A DNA stretch of 64,000 nt from Homalodisca vitripennis (Eukaryota; Arthropoda; Insecta; Hemiptera; Cicadellidae): assembly GCF_021130785.1 (NCBI RefSeq), contig NW_025777460.1, positions 1 through 64,000 of the forward strand. The letters run 5' to 3'. Below, in pieces: positions 10,521 through 21,974 of the stretch. A program made the position numbers and the translations under genes. The notes beneath the pieces are model-generated. The model did no database searches, was not told the DNA's origin, and saw nothing but the letters and a program-made list of their open reading frames with translations. Position 1 is the stretch's first letter. The number at the start of each line of letters is the position of its first letter.

Positions 10521-11364
10521 CAAAGTCTAATGTTTCTATTAGTAAAGTTGTACCGTATTTTTTATTTAATTATTAGCTAAATATCGTATTGTAGTACAAC
10601 TCTGGCATGGTAGGTAATGTTTTATTATTTTAGGTCAGGTTTTGAGATAAGGGTTTGTGTAGTTAACTTCCAAATATTCTGCTTTTCTTTCCCCGTTCTG
10701 TCATCTTCTGTACGAGTATGTTTGCAATCTGTTGAGCATTATATTTTAAATTTATTTTGAACATAGTTAAATTAATGTCTCATAGTTTCTGGTTAAAACA
10801 TTTGATCAATACACTGTATTTTTATTGTATTGTGTGATTTATTGTAGCGGTTATTTATGTCAGTTGCTTGCATTACATTTTGTTGCTAACCTAGCTGTAT
10901 GAAGATATTTATAATTATTGAAACTTTTTTTCTGCAATCTTAAGAAAAACTGTTCTTAAGAAAAAACAAGTTGTACATAGCACTGGACACTACAGGAAAA
11001 TGGCTACAATACCACACATAGTTTTTGTTCCAATACTTGCAACCAAAGATTCAAAATTCGTATTGGCTATATAGGTCATAGGTAGGTCAGGCTTATTTGG
11101 GGCTCCACGGCAAAGCCAAAATATTTCAATAAGATATCAATATCTCGACACCGTGTGTACAAAAAGACTGATGTGTTCTACGTTATATTCAGATTTCAGA
11201 CGATATAATTTGTATATTGATAATACTATTACGTGATATTATCTAAAACGTTAAATTATACATTTTGTATTGGAAATTGTAAAAGATAAATATAGATGTA
11301 TGGGGATAATTAATTAAATTTTACCAATTTTGTATATATTTATATTTCTTACATACATTTTCTA
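10521..11364. repeat. Module T followed by module M
   Basis: 10,521-10,980 matches module T at 8.0 and 56.3 kb. From about 11,025 it is the AT-rich module M, with the words CTCCACGGCAAAGCC and ATATCAATATCTCGACACCG shared with 6.7, 45.06 and 58.3 kb. No gene seen. Confidence 0.6.
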
Positions 11365-12150
11365 GTGTACAAGGGGATAAGAGTGTCACTCTCTCTACCC
11401 TCCCCGAAAGTTGTGGTCAGAACTGTGCCGATTCCTACTGCAAGAAAGAAGTCAAGAGTATGCAACAGAACTGCACGTCCTGTGCGGTGTCGTCAGAGAG
11501 AAGACGCGGAACGTACAGGAGACTCGAATAGCAACACACACGCCACGGCAGCTGCCGCTCGTGAGTTTAAAACTGTTGGGCTGTGCCGGAAGTCCCCAGA
11601 ACACAGAAAGTTCTACCCACCAAATGGCTCGTCGTTGTTCATAAGATCTCGGAGCTGGCGGTCGAGGATCTCGAAGATATAGCGATGCGCCATCGGGGCC
11701 TCGACAAACACGATGAATCGTTCGGTTCTGATCAGTTCTGCGCGCTAGGACCCTTTGGTTTTGTTCCAAATACCAGAGCCATCGCCGAGATCGTGCTGGA
11801 ACATGCCGTGTGCTGTGGATCACCAGGCATATTCCCAGCAGCGATGCCCGAGCTGGCGACGGCAAGTGCAACCTGACAACAACTACGCACTTGTGCCGGT
11901 ATGACAGGATTTAGAAGTTTTTCTATATCCCCCGGGAATATCGAGGAAGATGACAATCGAATATCGCTGTTCATTGGGGTTGTCAAAAAGAGAACGAACG
12001 TTTGCAGAATGCGTCTCTGGTCTACTGAGAGTTATTTCCAGCTATAGTCCAACAGTTTCCTTTTCCCACTTCCGTCGTGTCATCCTGCAAGTCGGGGAGA
12101 CCACGATCCACTTAACTCATTCCCTGCCGATATATACTACTGTCGAATCT
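11365..12150 (-). pseudogene. Helitron helicase fragment, inverted copy
   Basis: Read on the minus strand, this parallels the 9.4-10.4 kb copy. AQVRSCCQVALAVASSGIAA runs into GNMPGD near 11,850. Then come a VFVEAPMAH Walker B (Asp lost), the ILDRQLRDLMNN segment near 11,650, and the region homologous to the GNGTVLTTTFGEG tail at 11,365-11,430. The Walker A loop is broken (FPGDIEKL). Frameshifts and stops throughout. With the 9.4-kb copy it forms an inverted pair about 0.85 kb apart. Confidence 0.8.
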
Positions 12151-12164
12151 TAGACTATAGTACG

Positions 12165-12540
12165 ATATGAAATATCATTTATAAAGTACAGTGATATGAT
12201 ATAATAATATTTAAATTTTAAAAATTGTATGTCGTATTTAGTATTGTAGAATAACACGTTGTAAGATAACGGTATGCAACTATACAGTACCTGTTATGTT
12301 GTTCTTTGTCCACAAAAGAGTAAGAACATATTTTACAATTTCGTGATAACACTTTAGTTCACATTAAACAGTTGTTACCTTAACTTCCCATGGTCTTCAG
12401 AAATTAAATATAAATATTAATTTTGAATTTATTTTGTAAAACTGTTTGAGGTCGATAGAACAACAAGCGATGGTAAAAGAAGCCATGATGATTACGATTC
12501 ATCAGCTTAACTCCAGCTACGTCCACATACATAAATGACG
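12165..12540 (-). repeat. Inverted copy of the 24.1-24.5 kb segment
   Basis: The reverse complement matches 24,100-24,480 and 45,110-45,490 closely, including the run that reads HHGFFYHR on that strand. The minus-strand 129-codon frame across 12,404-12,793 joins this repeat to transposase sequence lying antisense, so I do not treat it as a gene. Confidence 0.65.
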
Positions 12541-12614
12541 GCCAGTCCTGGTGACGGCCAGTTCTACCAGGCACACGGCATGGATGCGGCAGCAATGTCC
12601 GAACTGGTGACAGG

Positions 12615-13190
12615 TTGGTTACATTCCTACCATGTTCAGCAAATATAAACTCTACTGCCACACGACCATGCACCTCGTGTATTCTTGTGCCATTTTGAGA
12701 AAAGAAATGATCCAATCGTTTTACCCGGAATCTTATTTTCTGATGATACTCAATTTTTAAACGACAGCTATGGTAACCATCCATAACAAACATGCTTGGA
12801 ACGACGAGAATTCACATGTCATCAGAAAGAATCGTCAACATAAATATCCAGCACATCATGAAAACTGGCATTTGCGGAAAAAATCTATTAATTTTTTCCT
12901 AGACTATATGAGAGAAGACCTCCCTTCATACCTGAATGAAGTACCTCTTTAGTTGCTAAAAAATTTGCGGTTTATGCACGATGGGACAACTGCACACTAG
13001 AACGTTGCTGCCCCTAAACACCTACATCACAGTTTACCTGGTACCAGACTTTGCGGACACTCTGCCAATGTAATTACATCTCTCCGGTTACATAAAAAAG
13101 TCCTTAGGGCCACTGTTTTCCCAACAACAGATTATGAGAGTGTACAATGTGTATGTACACCAATGTCTTTCAGCAATTAAGCATAAAGCA
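12615..13190 (+). pseudogene. IS630/Tc1-superfamily DDE transposase relic
   Basis: Plus-strand landmarks of a common insect DDE transposase: YHVQQ...LLPHDHAPRVFLCHFEKR near 12,635-12,700, GILFSDDTQFLNDSYGNH near 12,730 (first catalytic Asp region), NKHAWNDENSHVIRKNRQ near 12,787, FFLDYMREDLPSYLNEVPL ending at the TAG near 12,951, and RFMHDGTTAH near 12,975 (second catalytic Asp in the HDG motif). The third acidic residue region is not recognisable. Frameshifts separate the blocks. Terminal repeats were not found. Dead copy, fairly confident family. Confidence 0.7.
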
Positions 13191-13904
13191 CATGACTACA
13201 TCATTAATGAAGGTATACATAAGTATGAAAACAGTAAATGCCTTAATATCCATGTAAATAGATCAAGGTTACACAAGGCTTTAATCTGCTTCTCTGTTAT
13301 ACTCACTTAAATGTTCAACTCCATACCCCTTACAGTTAGACAGATCCCGGTATAGAAATTTGCTCCTGTCCTAAAATCCTGGTTGTCAAAGACTCCTTTC
13401 TACAGCCTAAATGTATATTTTGAACCTGACCATTCCCTTCTACTTGGATATTAAAAATTAATTTGTTTTTAATTTCTGAGCGTGTTTAGTGTTATTATCT
13501 GCATAGTGCATGGCCTAATACTCCTTCAATTGATGTATGGACTTGAAATAATGAGCCCTGATTAAAATAGTAGTTCTTAGTCATATCATGACTGTTTTGT
13601 ATTCTTAGACGTAGTCTTTCACAAAATGTAGAATTGTTTTAGTTTTAATCCTCACATTTAAGACTAGTTATAATTATATTTGTATTAGTGCAAGGCTAGT
13701 TACATAGTGTTTAATTAATACATGCAGGGACATGAACTAATGCACACTGTTTGTAATTCACAGTCAAATCTGTATTTTCTAAGATGTCTTCATTTTTCAA
13801 AAAGTTTGTGTTTAATTTTGATACCTGCATGAATGCTTAGTTTTATTTATATTTTTAGTATATGATCTCATGGATATTTATTGGTGCACAGACTCTTATT
13901 ATTG
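13191..13904. other. AT-rich sequence without recognisable gene
   Basis: Short frames only, no repeated module from elsewhere in the window detected. It may be unique host intergenic DNA or the decayed 3' side of the transposon above. Confidence 0.45.
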
Positions 13905-14439
13905 CACGCAGCTAAGTTTTGTAGTTGAATGTTGTCTTCACTAGACGTAGCCTATTAAAATTTGTAGATCGGATGAATAAATCATTTGAATGATTTACCA
14001 AAATAATCACTAAGTAGATGGCAAGTAAGGTCATCAGACCTAAATACTTCGGAGTTGCATCTTTGGGAACATTAGAAATAGTCAGTGTACTCTTCTGTAA
14101 TAGAGGCCGCTGAAATATATCGATTGAGCGTTGAAAGAACATATTGTATACACGAAACGTAGTATACGACAAAATCGGCCATAGAAGTACAGAGTTTTAT
14201 AACCAAACATGCAATAGAGACCGACAAAACAAAGGTGTTTATAATAAACCTCTAATATTATCCCAAGGCTAATAAGAGAATCAATTAAGAACTAAAATAA
14301 CTTCAACAAAGTAGATAGTGAAAGTTGTTTAAATACTGGCAACCAACGATACTGAAGTCATATTAAACATAGTTGAGAGGTTGGTCAGGCTTCTACCAAT
14401 CTCGAGAGAGCCCTTCAAACATTGCTGTCTCGACATGAT
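13905..14439. repeat. Diverged block S and module M junction
   Basis: 13,905-14,230 resembles 6.29-6.5 kb and 52.57-52.76 kb (words GTGTACTCTTCTGTAATAGA and TCGGCCATAGAAGTACAG), ending with the block S signature near 14,215. From 14,330 it becomes module M with CCAATCTCGAGAGAGCCCTT. No coding sequence supported. Confidence 0.6.
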
Positions 14440-17395
14440 ATTATTACCAAAAGACTTTGAAGTGTTATTCGATACACTAAAAATTAAAATTAGTTTGCAT
14501 TGTGAAAACACTCTGATAATATACACTTAAAAAACTAAATCATACATTCAGTACTGAATAATTTAAACACAAGTAAATATATGCGTGTTGAGGTAAATAA
14601 CAAGTGTTACAAAATAACTATATACACGTTTATACATTTTAAATTAGTTGTATAACAAATTTTCGAGTACAAATTGTACATATGTAATACTTGTTTTAAT
14701 TTTTTGCCGTTTTCTTGATGTATTTGTGTGGTTGTGTTCTTAATATTTGTATTGAAATATAAGATTTGATGTATGGTTATGTTACTGTTCTCTTATCATT
14801 TAAGAAATTGAAATTATTAAGTATATACATATAAAGTATCAATTTCTTGGAGGACATACAACCACACTTGGTTAGGCTCATTCCTGAGTGAGAGCCGTAC
14901 AAACAACCCATGGAGGGATTATAGAAATTTGGGCAAGTCTACAAATATATCTCGCACAACAAACAATGCAGAAATAGTGAGAGTTGCAGCACTCACAGTA
15001 AAAAGTCCCTTGGAATTTTTAAAAGATCCCTGCTAAGGATTTTGCACCAGGACCTTTAATTTCATTCTTAAAAATTTCATGTTCAAGAATTTAAGGGGTA
15101 GTCTACAGTTCAAGAATACTGTAGACTTAGCGGTAGAACAGTGTTCTCTGATGAATTATTTACATTTTAAAAAAGAGTTGTCCAATTTTTATACCTGTTG
15201 ATCATATCTTATAAAGTACATATTAACTTTTTTCCAAACAATACAAACGTTACAGGAGTACTCATTATCTTAAGAGTCCTTAAACAGAAGCTATATATTG
15301 ACATTTTAAAAAATAATTAGAAACGAAAATTTTTCAACAAAGAAGATAGTGCTAAATACTGGCAACCAGTTATACATATTGGTCTATACGCAAATCAATC
15401 ACAACTGGTCTGTGGTAGGTCAAGCTTCAACCAATCACGACTGCTCATCATTGGCAGTCGCGGCATCATCTGTTGACTGACTCTCCACAGCGAGACCATA
15501 GCAACGTATACACAGTGTGTAGCGAGACTTTGACGTGTTGGACGTTATATTAAGATGTAAGACGATAGAATTTGTATCGTGAAAATACTATGACTTATTA
15601 TTAATTAAAAGCAACAAAATTATACGTTTTCTTTTGGAAATTGTAAAAAGGTAAAATATTGTATGTATGTATTAGGGTAGTAAAAATAAATTATCAATTT
15701 TGTATATTTTTTTTCAAATTTATTGTATCATATTTTTTAGTTGACTTTGCATTAATATGTAATACATACATTTGTCTTTGTAATGGTTTCATTTTTCTGT
15801 ATATTCTTTATTTTTGTGTAATTGTGTTCTTAAAAATTCTATTGAAATTATAAATTTGGCGAATGATATGCAAATGATATTTTATTAAGTTTTTATTTAC
15901 AAGTTTTAAAGTATATTAAAGAAGTATATAAAAAGTGTAAATACCCCGGTGGATATCCAGACACATTAGGTAGAGCGCAGACCTGATAACCGTACAAAGA
16001 ACCCCTGGAAAGACTTAAAAACTACGAAAACACGTCTCGCTAATCACAAAAACTGGAAACCCAAAACGAACCATCGAATAATCTTACAGATGAAAACATT
16101 ATGAAAACTCATTGTTGTTGGTTACAAACATTAAAGGTTTTAATCGTACATTTCCGATTAACATTCCATCAAAATGAGCAAGTTATCAATTTCTCAGAGG
16201 ATATTCAGCCACTCTTGGTGTTGACAGACCCAGACTCAGAACCACAACGAACCACCGAGCTACCAGCATCTCTCGACAAGGTGACACGCTGATCAGGAAT
16301 GTGACAACAAAAGATGACGATGATAATCTTAAGAATACACTTTACTAAACGTTAGAAGTTCAGACATATAATTAATACTCGAATTAGACAGAAATAAGTA
16401 AAATAGTATTACGAGGATTAAGAAGTATGTACCTGCGATACAAGGAAATGATCAATCCGTCCAGATCAATAACAATAACAAGAGGGGTTGTAGGTAAAAA
16501 GCGCCGGTGGAGAGAGAGCGCTCAGTGGGTTGGGTCCGTTTCTGTGATCCAGTGGAGGCCGTCAAAGTCTTCATACAAGACAACTCACGTAGACCACAGA
16601 GGATTTTGTTAAGTACAGATGAGACAATAGAAATATCGGTAAAACTAAGTCACACAACAGGTTTGTTACTGCTGACGATGAGTCGGTTGATTAAGCACTA
16701 ATGCCGAATAATTAAAACCCACATTATTTTGAAGCTTGCATGTACTTATCTCGTCATCACGTATTTGTTCAAATACGTGATGAAAGGTGGATCACTTCAA
16801 AACGTCACCGTCACTTCCTTGTGGCAACAAGAGGACAAGATAAAACTCTTTGTGATTAAGGGAAAGGTTAGTGCAAGCGACTATCACTTTTGTAGTTTAG
16901 ACTTCCCAATATCTGTTAGAACCAACAGTTGTGTGTCTACCCCGTCCATCTTGAAAGTAAACAGCATGTCTGTTTCCGTCTCAGTGATCAGACTTCAAAA
17001 ACTTTTGATAGCTGAACGTATCAGACCTTATTACGGAAATAGATATACCTCGATATCAGACCGAAAATTGAACCGTTCTACGAACCTCAAGACGAGAAAC
17101 ACTTCGCCACGGTTCGCCAGTGTGGGGGAAAGTTACGTAGAGTCTTGTGTTTCTCGCCTAATTGAGGAAAACTCTACTACCTTCGAATGGCCAGAGACGG
17201 GTTCTGCACACGTTCTTTATTTTTTTGACAACCCCCGTGACCGCCGATCTTCGACGGTCATCTTCCTCGGTGGTCCCCGGGGAATATGGAAAACTTCCCT
17301 AATTCGTGTCATACCGGCACAAGTGCGTAGTTGTCGTCAGGTTTGCACTTGCCGTTGCCAGCTAGGGGCATCTCTGCCGGGAATGTACAGTATAA
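14440..17395. repeat. Three-kilobase duplicated unit (paired with 58.4-61.5 kb)
   Basis: This stretch aligns with 58,400-61,510 in order and orientation, and its distal part from 15,520 also with 30,525-32,450. It includes module M, the GTGGATATCCAGACACATTA word, the short frame at 16,101 and the Rep Tyr-motif/helicase piece. The 58-kb copy differs by a solo LTR. Confidence 0.8.
16101..16292 (+). other. Conserved short frame of the Helitron mosaic
   Basis: A 63-codon frame beginning MKTHCCWLQTLKVLIVHFRL. Relatives lie at 31,107-31,361 (84 codons), 59,485-59,733 (82 codons) and, from the middle on, 8,513-8,734. In three copies the downstream part reads TNHRAT-IS/IARQ...VTT, though in this copy a different frame continues. 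It always lies upstream of Rep Tyr-motif or HUH sequence. It could be part of the RepHel N-terminus or an accessory frame, or chance persistence in young copies. Confidence 0.35.
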
Positions 17396-17598
17396 GTAAA
17401 ACTCAGGACGCCATGAGCACGGGACACAATATTTTAAGCAATATTGACATAACAAACTTCAGCAACTACAGAAGATCCACCTATTCTTTCTATTCTAGAT
17501 TTAATGATCGAAACCAAATATCCAGGTTATCTGTCCTGTCTCTGACGGGAGACTACGGGCAGCTGTGGCTCAGTAAATTGGGGAGACGGAACGTTTAA
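16729..17598 (+). pseudogene. Rep Tyr-motif / helicase fusion relic
   Basis: A single open frame of 289 codons made of three unrelated parts. The first, about residues 1-100, has YLFKYVMKGGSLQN, the Rep motif with the paired catalytic tyrosines four residues apart (codons at 16,762 and 16,774), then SASDYHFCSLDFPISV and a VIRLQK block typical of Helitrons just after it. The middle has a helicase Walker A region, VIFLGGPRGIWKTSLIRVIP, with a changed loop. The last 60 residues come from block S and end LWLSKLGRRNV. Several hundred residues of a normal RepHel are missing between parts, so the long frame is fortuitous. Confidence 0.75.
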
Positions 17599-18339
17599 TA
17601 TCCACACGAGTGAGGGAACACGTTAGAACACATGGAGATACGGGGAAAATTGTCTACAACAACACACAGTTTTAATGACCGCATGCAATAGAGTTCGACA
17701 AAACACAAATGCTTGATACAAATCTTTGCTATTATCTCTGCGTAAGATGAGAACCTTTACAAATAATACAGAACGAAATTATTACAGCAAGGAAGAGAAT
17801 GTTAAATTATCTAAATTATGGCTACCAGTAAGACATACCAATAACAACTGGTCAGTAGTTAGCCAAGCTTCAGCCAATTAGGATAAAAAACTGCTCCTTT
17901 TAACTCAAACGACTGCTCTCATTGACAGTTACGGCATCATCTGTTGACTAAAAATGGCTTTCCACAGTAATGCCGAAATATTTAAGAAGGTAGCAAAGTT
18001 TTCGACTCGGTGTCAAGTGAAAGACTGACATGTTGTACGTTAACGTACGGTGTACGACGATAGAATTTGTATTGTGAACGTAATATGACCTAATATTAAC
18101 TTAAAAAAAACTATTTTATACGTTTTCTGTTCAAAAGTATAAAGTAAAGTAAGAATATATGTATTGGAGTAATTAAATAAGTGTTACTAATATTATATAT
18201 TTTTCAAACTTCATGTATCACATTTTCTAGTTTATACTGTATTGATATGTAATATGTATGATTGTCTTTACAATGGTTTCATATTTCAGTATATATATTT
18301 ATATGTTTGTGTCATTATGTACATAAAAAAATGACCCCG
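17395..18339. repeat. Block S plus module M
   Basis: 17,395-17,720 is block S with its GACAAAACACAAATGCTTG end; 17,820-18,340 is module M. The same pair occurs at 53.2-54.4 and 62.7-63.6 kb. The A/T-rich part is where the paralogue at 54.2-54.4 kb has expanded TA repeats. Confidence 0.7.
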
Positions 18340-18740
18340 ACGCGATTTAGTAGCAGTTATTACTTATCTTTTGGATAGTTCCAGAAGCGGCATTTCTAAG
18401 TGGAAGCAAAAGCTAGTTGAGTTTCAGAGGGAAGTAATTAGAAACCCCTCTTCAAAATTTATTTATGCATGAAGATACTTGCCTGGCAGATTTAAACAAT
18501 ACATTGCAAATGTATTTCAGAATGCATCAGCATCCCAGTGTGGATAGTTCTCCCTTTCTGGAAGAGGTAGAGTTTGCTTAGTTCGAAACAGAGATTAGAG
18601 AAAACCTCCATAACGACCAACACCACCAAAGAAGACTGGAGCGACTCGCTTAAAAAACTTTACCGGAAAGTGACAGAAACACTTAATCCAACAGGTGAAA
18701 ATAAGGAGGAAACGTTGAACGTGTAACACAGAACAATTTA
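18340..18740 (+). repeat. Duplicated coding-like unit of unknown origin
   Basis: Nearly identical to 54,410-54,810. The plus strand has a readable segment MHQHPS...FLEEVEF...ETEIRENRHK better preserved in the 54-kb copy, ending in QHHQRRLERLA and a stop. It sits between module M and a Rep fragment in both places. It might be a captured exon or a transposase C-terminus; I cannot assign it. Confidence 0.4.
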
Positions 18741-18899
18741 TCTCCATTGTTTACCAAAACGTATATATAGGCATGTAAAGAATAACTTTTGTATAGAATT
18801 CTTTGTATCACAAACAATTTTATATAACAATAACTATACGTTAGAAGTTTAGACACATACTTATACTCGAGTTATACAAAGTTAAGTAATATAGTCGAG

Positions 18900-19260
18900 T
18901 AATAGCTACGGAGCGGAGACGGAGATCGTCTACGTCTTCGTAATGCAAATGAGGGGCCCTTCTCACTCCCTCATTGTGTTCAAGATCGACGGTACTGGAC
19001 CAGTACAAGCAGACGACATCAACTCTGTAATCCGCGCGGAAATCCCCTCGGAAGAAGAAGCTGGTGCAAGAGTTAGGAAGTTGGAGTTCAGTACATGATC
19101 CACGGTCCTTGTGGCACAGATCATCGCACTAACTTCCTGTGCAGGGACGTTGTGAAGGAGCACTGCACGAAGTTTTACCCTAAGTCTTCTTGCCAAACAA
19201 CTCAGTAGACGAAAGGGGTTTTGCACAGTGCAGACGGGGACTACGGAAATACCGGTCAAA
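18900..19260 (+). pseudogene. Helitron Rep fragment with altered HUH
   Basis: Plus-strand reading from 18,949 gives MRGPSHSLIVFKIDGTGPVQ, then SVIRAEIPSEEEAGARVRK and, after a stop and shift, MIHGPCGTDHRTNFLCRDVV and HCTKFYPKSSCQTTQ. This is the Rep block around and after HUH. The second histidine is Leu here (H-S-L). Its twin at 55,070-55,430 shares the H-S-L change. Sequence between Rep and the upstream unit is short, so the N-terminal Rep part is missing. Confidence 0.75.
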
Positions 19261-19269
19261 TTACGTCAC

Positions 19270-20369
19270 ACAACATACGTGTTTTTTAAATTATACGTTT
19301 TCTTTTGGAAATTGTAAACGGTAAATATTGTATGTATGTATTAGGGTAGTAAAATAAAATTATTAATTTTGTATATTTTTCAAATTTCCTGCATCACATT
19401 TTTAGTTTACATTGTAATAATATGTAATACATACATTTGTCTTTATAATGGTTTCTATTTTCTATATATTCTTTTTGTTTGTGTAAATGTGTTCTTAAAA
19501 ATTCTATTGAAATCATACATTTAGCGTACGATATGCTAGTGTTATTTTATTAAATTATGATATCTAGGTTTTAAAGTATATTAAAGAAGTTTATAAAAAA
19601 TGTAAATTCCCCGGGGTATACCCAGACACATTAGGTAGAGCGCAGTCTGGACAACTTTACAAAGAACCCATGGAGAGAAATTTTAAATTATCGTAAATTA
19701 TCCTCCGTTGCTGCACGAGAGATACGACAGAAAATGCAATTAGGAGATGATTCAGTTTGTAGAAAACTGATATAAAATTTTGAAAATTATACCCTTTATT
19801 GCAGATGACATGCCGCAATATCACAGAAGTGCAGAAATTGATGTTCTCCCCAGTGTTGTAGACACCCCTGGTAGATGTAACATGTGTCGTGCAGTGACTT
19901 GCTGGACTTCATCATTTTTACCAGTCTGGACTTTACTCTTATTGTACTAGTTAGGTATTGTTCTGTTGTTTTGACAAACAACTTTTTTAGAAACTATGTT
20001 TAGTGTGTTATTAGGTCATTGTAACACTTTTTAAGTTTTTTGCAAATGTTTAGCTTAACATATTAGTGATTTTTTAACAAATAATGTAAAGGGTGAATTT
20101 ATATACTCAAAAAGTATCTGACTAGTTTATTATCAACACATTATTATATATACAGCTATAATTTAAGTTGGTATTTATCAATGTTATCATTAGGATTTTT
20201 TTTAGTTGGTACCTACAAATTTTTCTTTGTTTTGATGTTCAAATAAAATTGTAAAATACACATTTGGCAAATAAACGACATTGTTTTGTGACCCAAACAA
20301 AAAAGTACTTCCGAACGTTTCGCTAAAAAAATACTTAGAAGTATAAGTATTTATTATTATACTGTAACC
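19270..20369. repeat. Duplicated module paired with 55.4-56.2 and 34.0-34.7/40.1-40.4 kb
   Basis: Contains module M, the CCCAGACACATTAGGTAGAG word, a unit with AGATACGACAGAAAATGCAA and a segment near 19,800-19,980 that has an open minus-strand frame in all three copies. Around 20,150-20,165 it preserves the uninterrupted target of the Helitron that sits at 34,669-40,109 in the third copy. Confidence 0.75.
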
Positions 20370-21150
20370 GACAGTAGTCTATATCGGCAGGTATTAACTT
20401 TAGTGGGATAGTGGTCTCCCCGGCAAGATGACATAACAGAAGTGGGAAGGGACTTGTGGACTATGGCAGGAAAAAAGTTCTCAGAAGAACACAGACACGT
20501 TCATTCCTTTCTTGACAACCCCAGTAACCAAGATATTCGGGGGTCATCTTCATCGATAGTCCCGGGAATTATGGCAAAACTTCCCAAATTCATGTCACAC
20601 TGCACAAGTGCGTAGTTGTCGTCAGGTTGCACTTGTCGCCAGCTCGGGCATCGCTGCAAGGAATATGCCTGGAGATTCAACAGCACACAGCATGTTCCAG
20701 CACGATCTCGGAGACGGCTCTGGTATTTGGAACAAAACCAACGGGTCCCAGAGCGCAGTACTGACCAGAGCTGAACGAATCATCGTGTTTGACGAGGGCC
20801 CGATGGCACATAGCTACATCTTCGAGATTCTCGACCGCTAGCTCCGAGATCTTATGAACCGCGATGAGTGATACGGAGGAAATATCTTTCTATGTTCTGG
20901 AACTTCCGGCAGACCGCACCAGTTGTAAACGCAAAAACGGCAGCTGCCATGGCGTGCGTTGCTTTTCGAGTCTCCCATCTGTCTGTTCCGCGTCTTCTCT
21001 CTAACGACACAGCACAGGAAGAACAATTGTCCACTCCGACTTCAATTTCGCAGTAGGCAACGGCACAGTTCTGATCATAACCTTCGGGGAGGGTAGAGAG
21101 AGTGGCACTCTTATTCCTTGGCTGAGGTGAGATATGTCACTTCTTTAGAA
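20370..21150 (+). pseudogene. Helitron PIF1-type helicase fragment with intact Walker B
   Basis: After a broken Walker A region near 20,560 the frame 20,608-20,841 reads CRQVALVASSGIAARNMPGD, STAHSMF, DLGDGSGIWNKTN and RAERIIVFDEGPMAH then SYIFEILDR. The Walker B Asp-Glu (20,791-20,796) is intact here and in no other copy. The next codon is a stop, then LRDLMNRDE, GGNIFLCSGTSGR and, in other frames, the GNGTVLIITFGEG-like tail near 21,070. Upstream it retains a start-like boundary shared with the 40.4-kb copy. Dead by frameshifts and stops. Confidence 0.85.
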
Positions 21151-21315
21151 GCCCTTATATATTATGAAATAATACCATAAAAGGTTTTAATCCTTGATTT
21201 ACGATTAACTTCCCATCAAAATGCGCAAGTTATGAATTCATCAGAGGACACCCAGCTCATAAGTGAGATAAAGATAAAGATGTCATAAAGATTGACGTTC
21301 TACACTTCTAACCCC

Positions 21316-21345
21316 ATTTTTATATATATATATATATTTTTTTAT
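21316..21345. repeat. Short TA-rich microsatellite
   Basis: TATATATATATATATATTTT tract between the helicase relic and the 21.4-kb coding-like segment. Confidence 0.8.
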
Positions 21346-21369
21346 ATAATAAAAACTTACTTATTTATG

Positions 21370-21900
21370 AGGACAATTTTCTTTGGAACAAACCACGAGA
21401 TTGCAAACTTAGTTGGAAATGGAGTAACAAAACAGCGAAAAAATAGAGGGCAACCCTAATTCAAACCACTGAGAAAGGGCAGGAAGATCCAATCGTTGTT
21501 TGCAGGACAAATAGCATGGTGAAGACATCGCCGCCACAATGCACTCAGTGACTGCAGAATACATTACAAACCAAAGAGAAAGTCTACAGGGACCTCAAGC
21601 ATAGGGATAATTTATTGTTACAACAGGTAATTGACGAAGGGTACTTATTATGGACAAACATATTGTGAACGCTAACATGAGAGTGAAAATGGATGTTATT
21701 AAGATTAGCTCTGACAACGAGAAGTGAATAAATGTATTGATTAACGTTAGGGGTAGGTTAACATTAATAGGGTTTCTAGATGTCACTAGTCAGCAAGAAA
21801 AGGCATCCATAACATCTATGATACGTGCAGGTAAACCTATAGACCATGACCAAGCAAACCCACACAGAAAAAAAAAGCGAAAAAGCTGATGTATCTCATA
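21370..21900 (+). repeat. Duplicated coding-like segment paired with 42.1-42.5 kb
   Basis: Aligns with 42,080-42,510. In the 42-kb copy the plus strand reads LLQKIIDEGYLLRT and LTDVRDRLTSIGFLDITVSA followed by a Lys-rich end KPEKRKKQQ. In this copy most of it is shifted and stopped. It resembles a decayed protein-coding exon, possibly from a transposon, but I do not recognise the family. Confidence 0.4.
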
Positions 21901-21974
21901 TTTTGTATAGTATATTGTTTTGAAGATTATAAAAGTATATATATGTGTTGATTAACCATATGAAATTGATCAAG

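Noticed and set aside
12404..12793. 129-codon minus-strand frame
   Set aside because: It runs antisense to transposase blocks recognised on the plus strand and crosses a repeat boundary.
16729..17598. 289-codon frame as an intact gene
   Set aside because: It joins three unrelated repeat pieces and lacks most of RepHel, so the open frame is accidental.
19790..19985. PiggyBac-type cysteine-rich C-terminus (RCNMCR run on the plus strand)
   Set aside because: Only one Cys pair is convincing, the rest needs several shifts, and the other copies do not support the motif.
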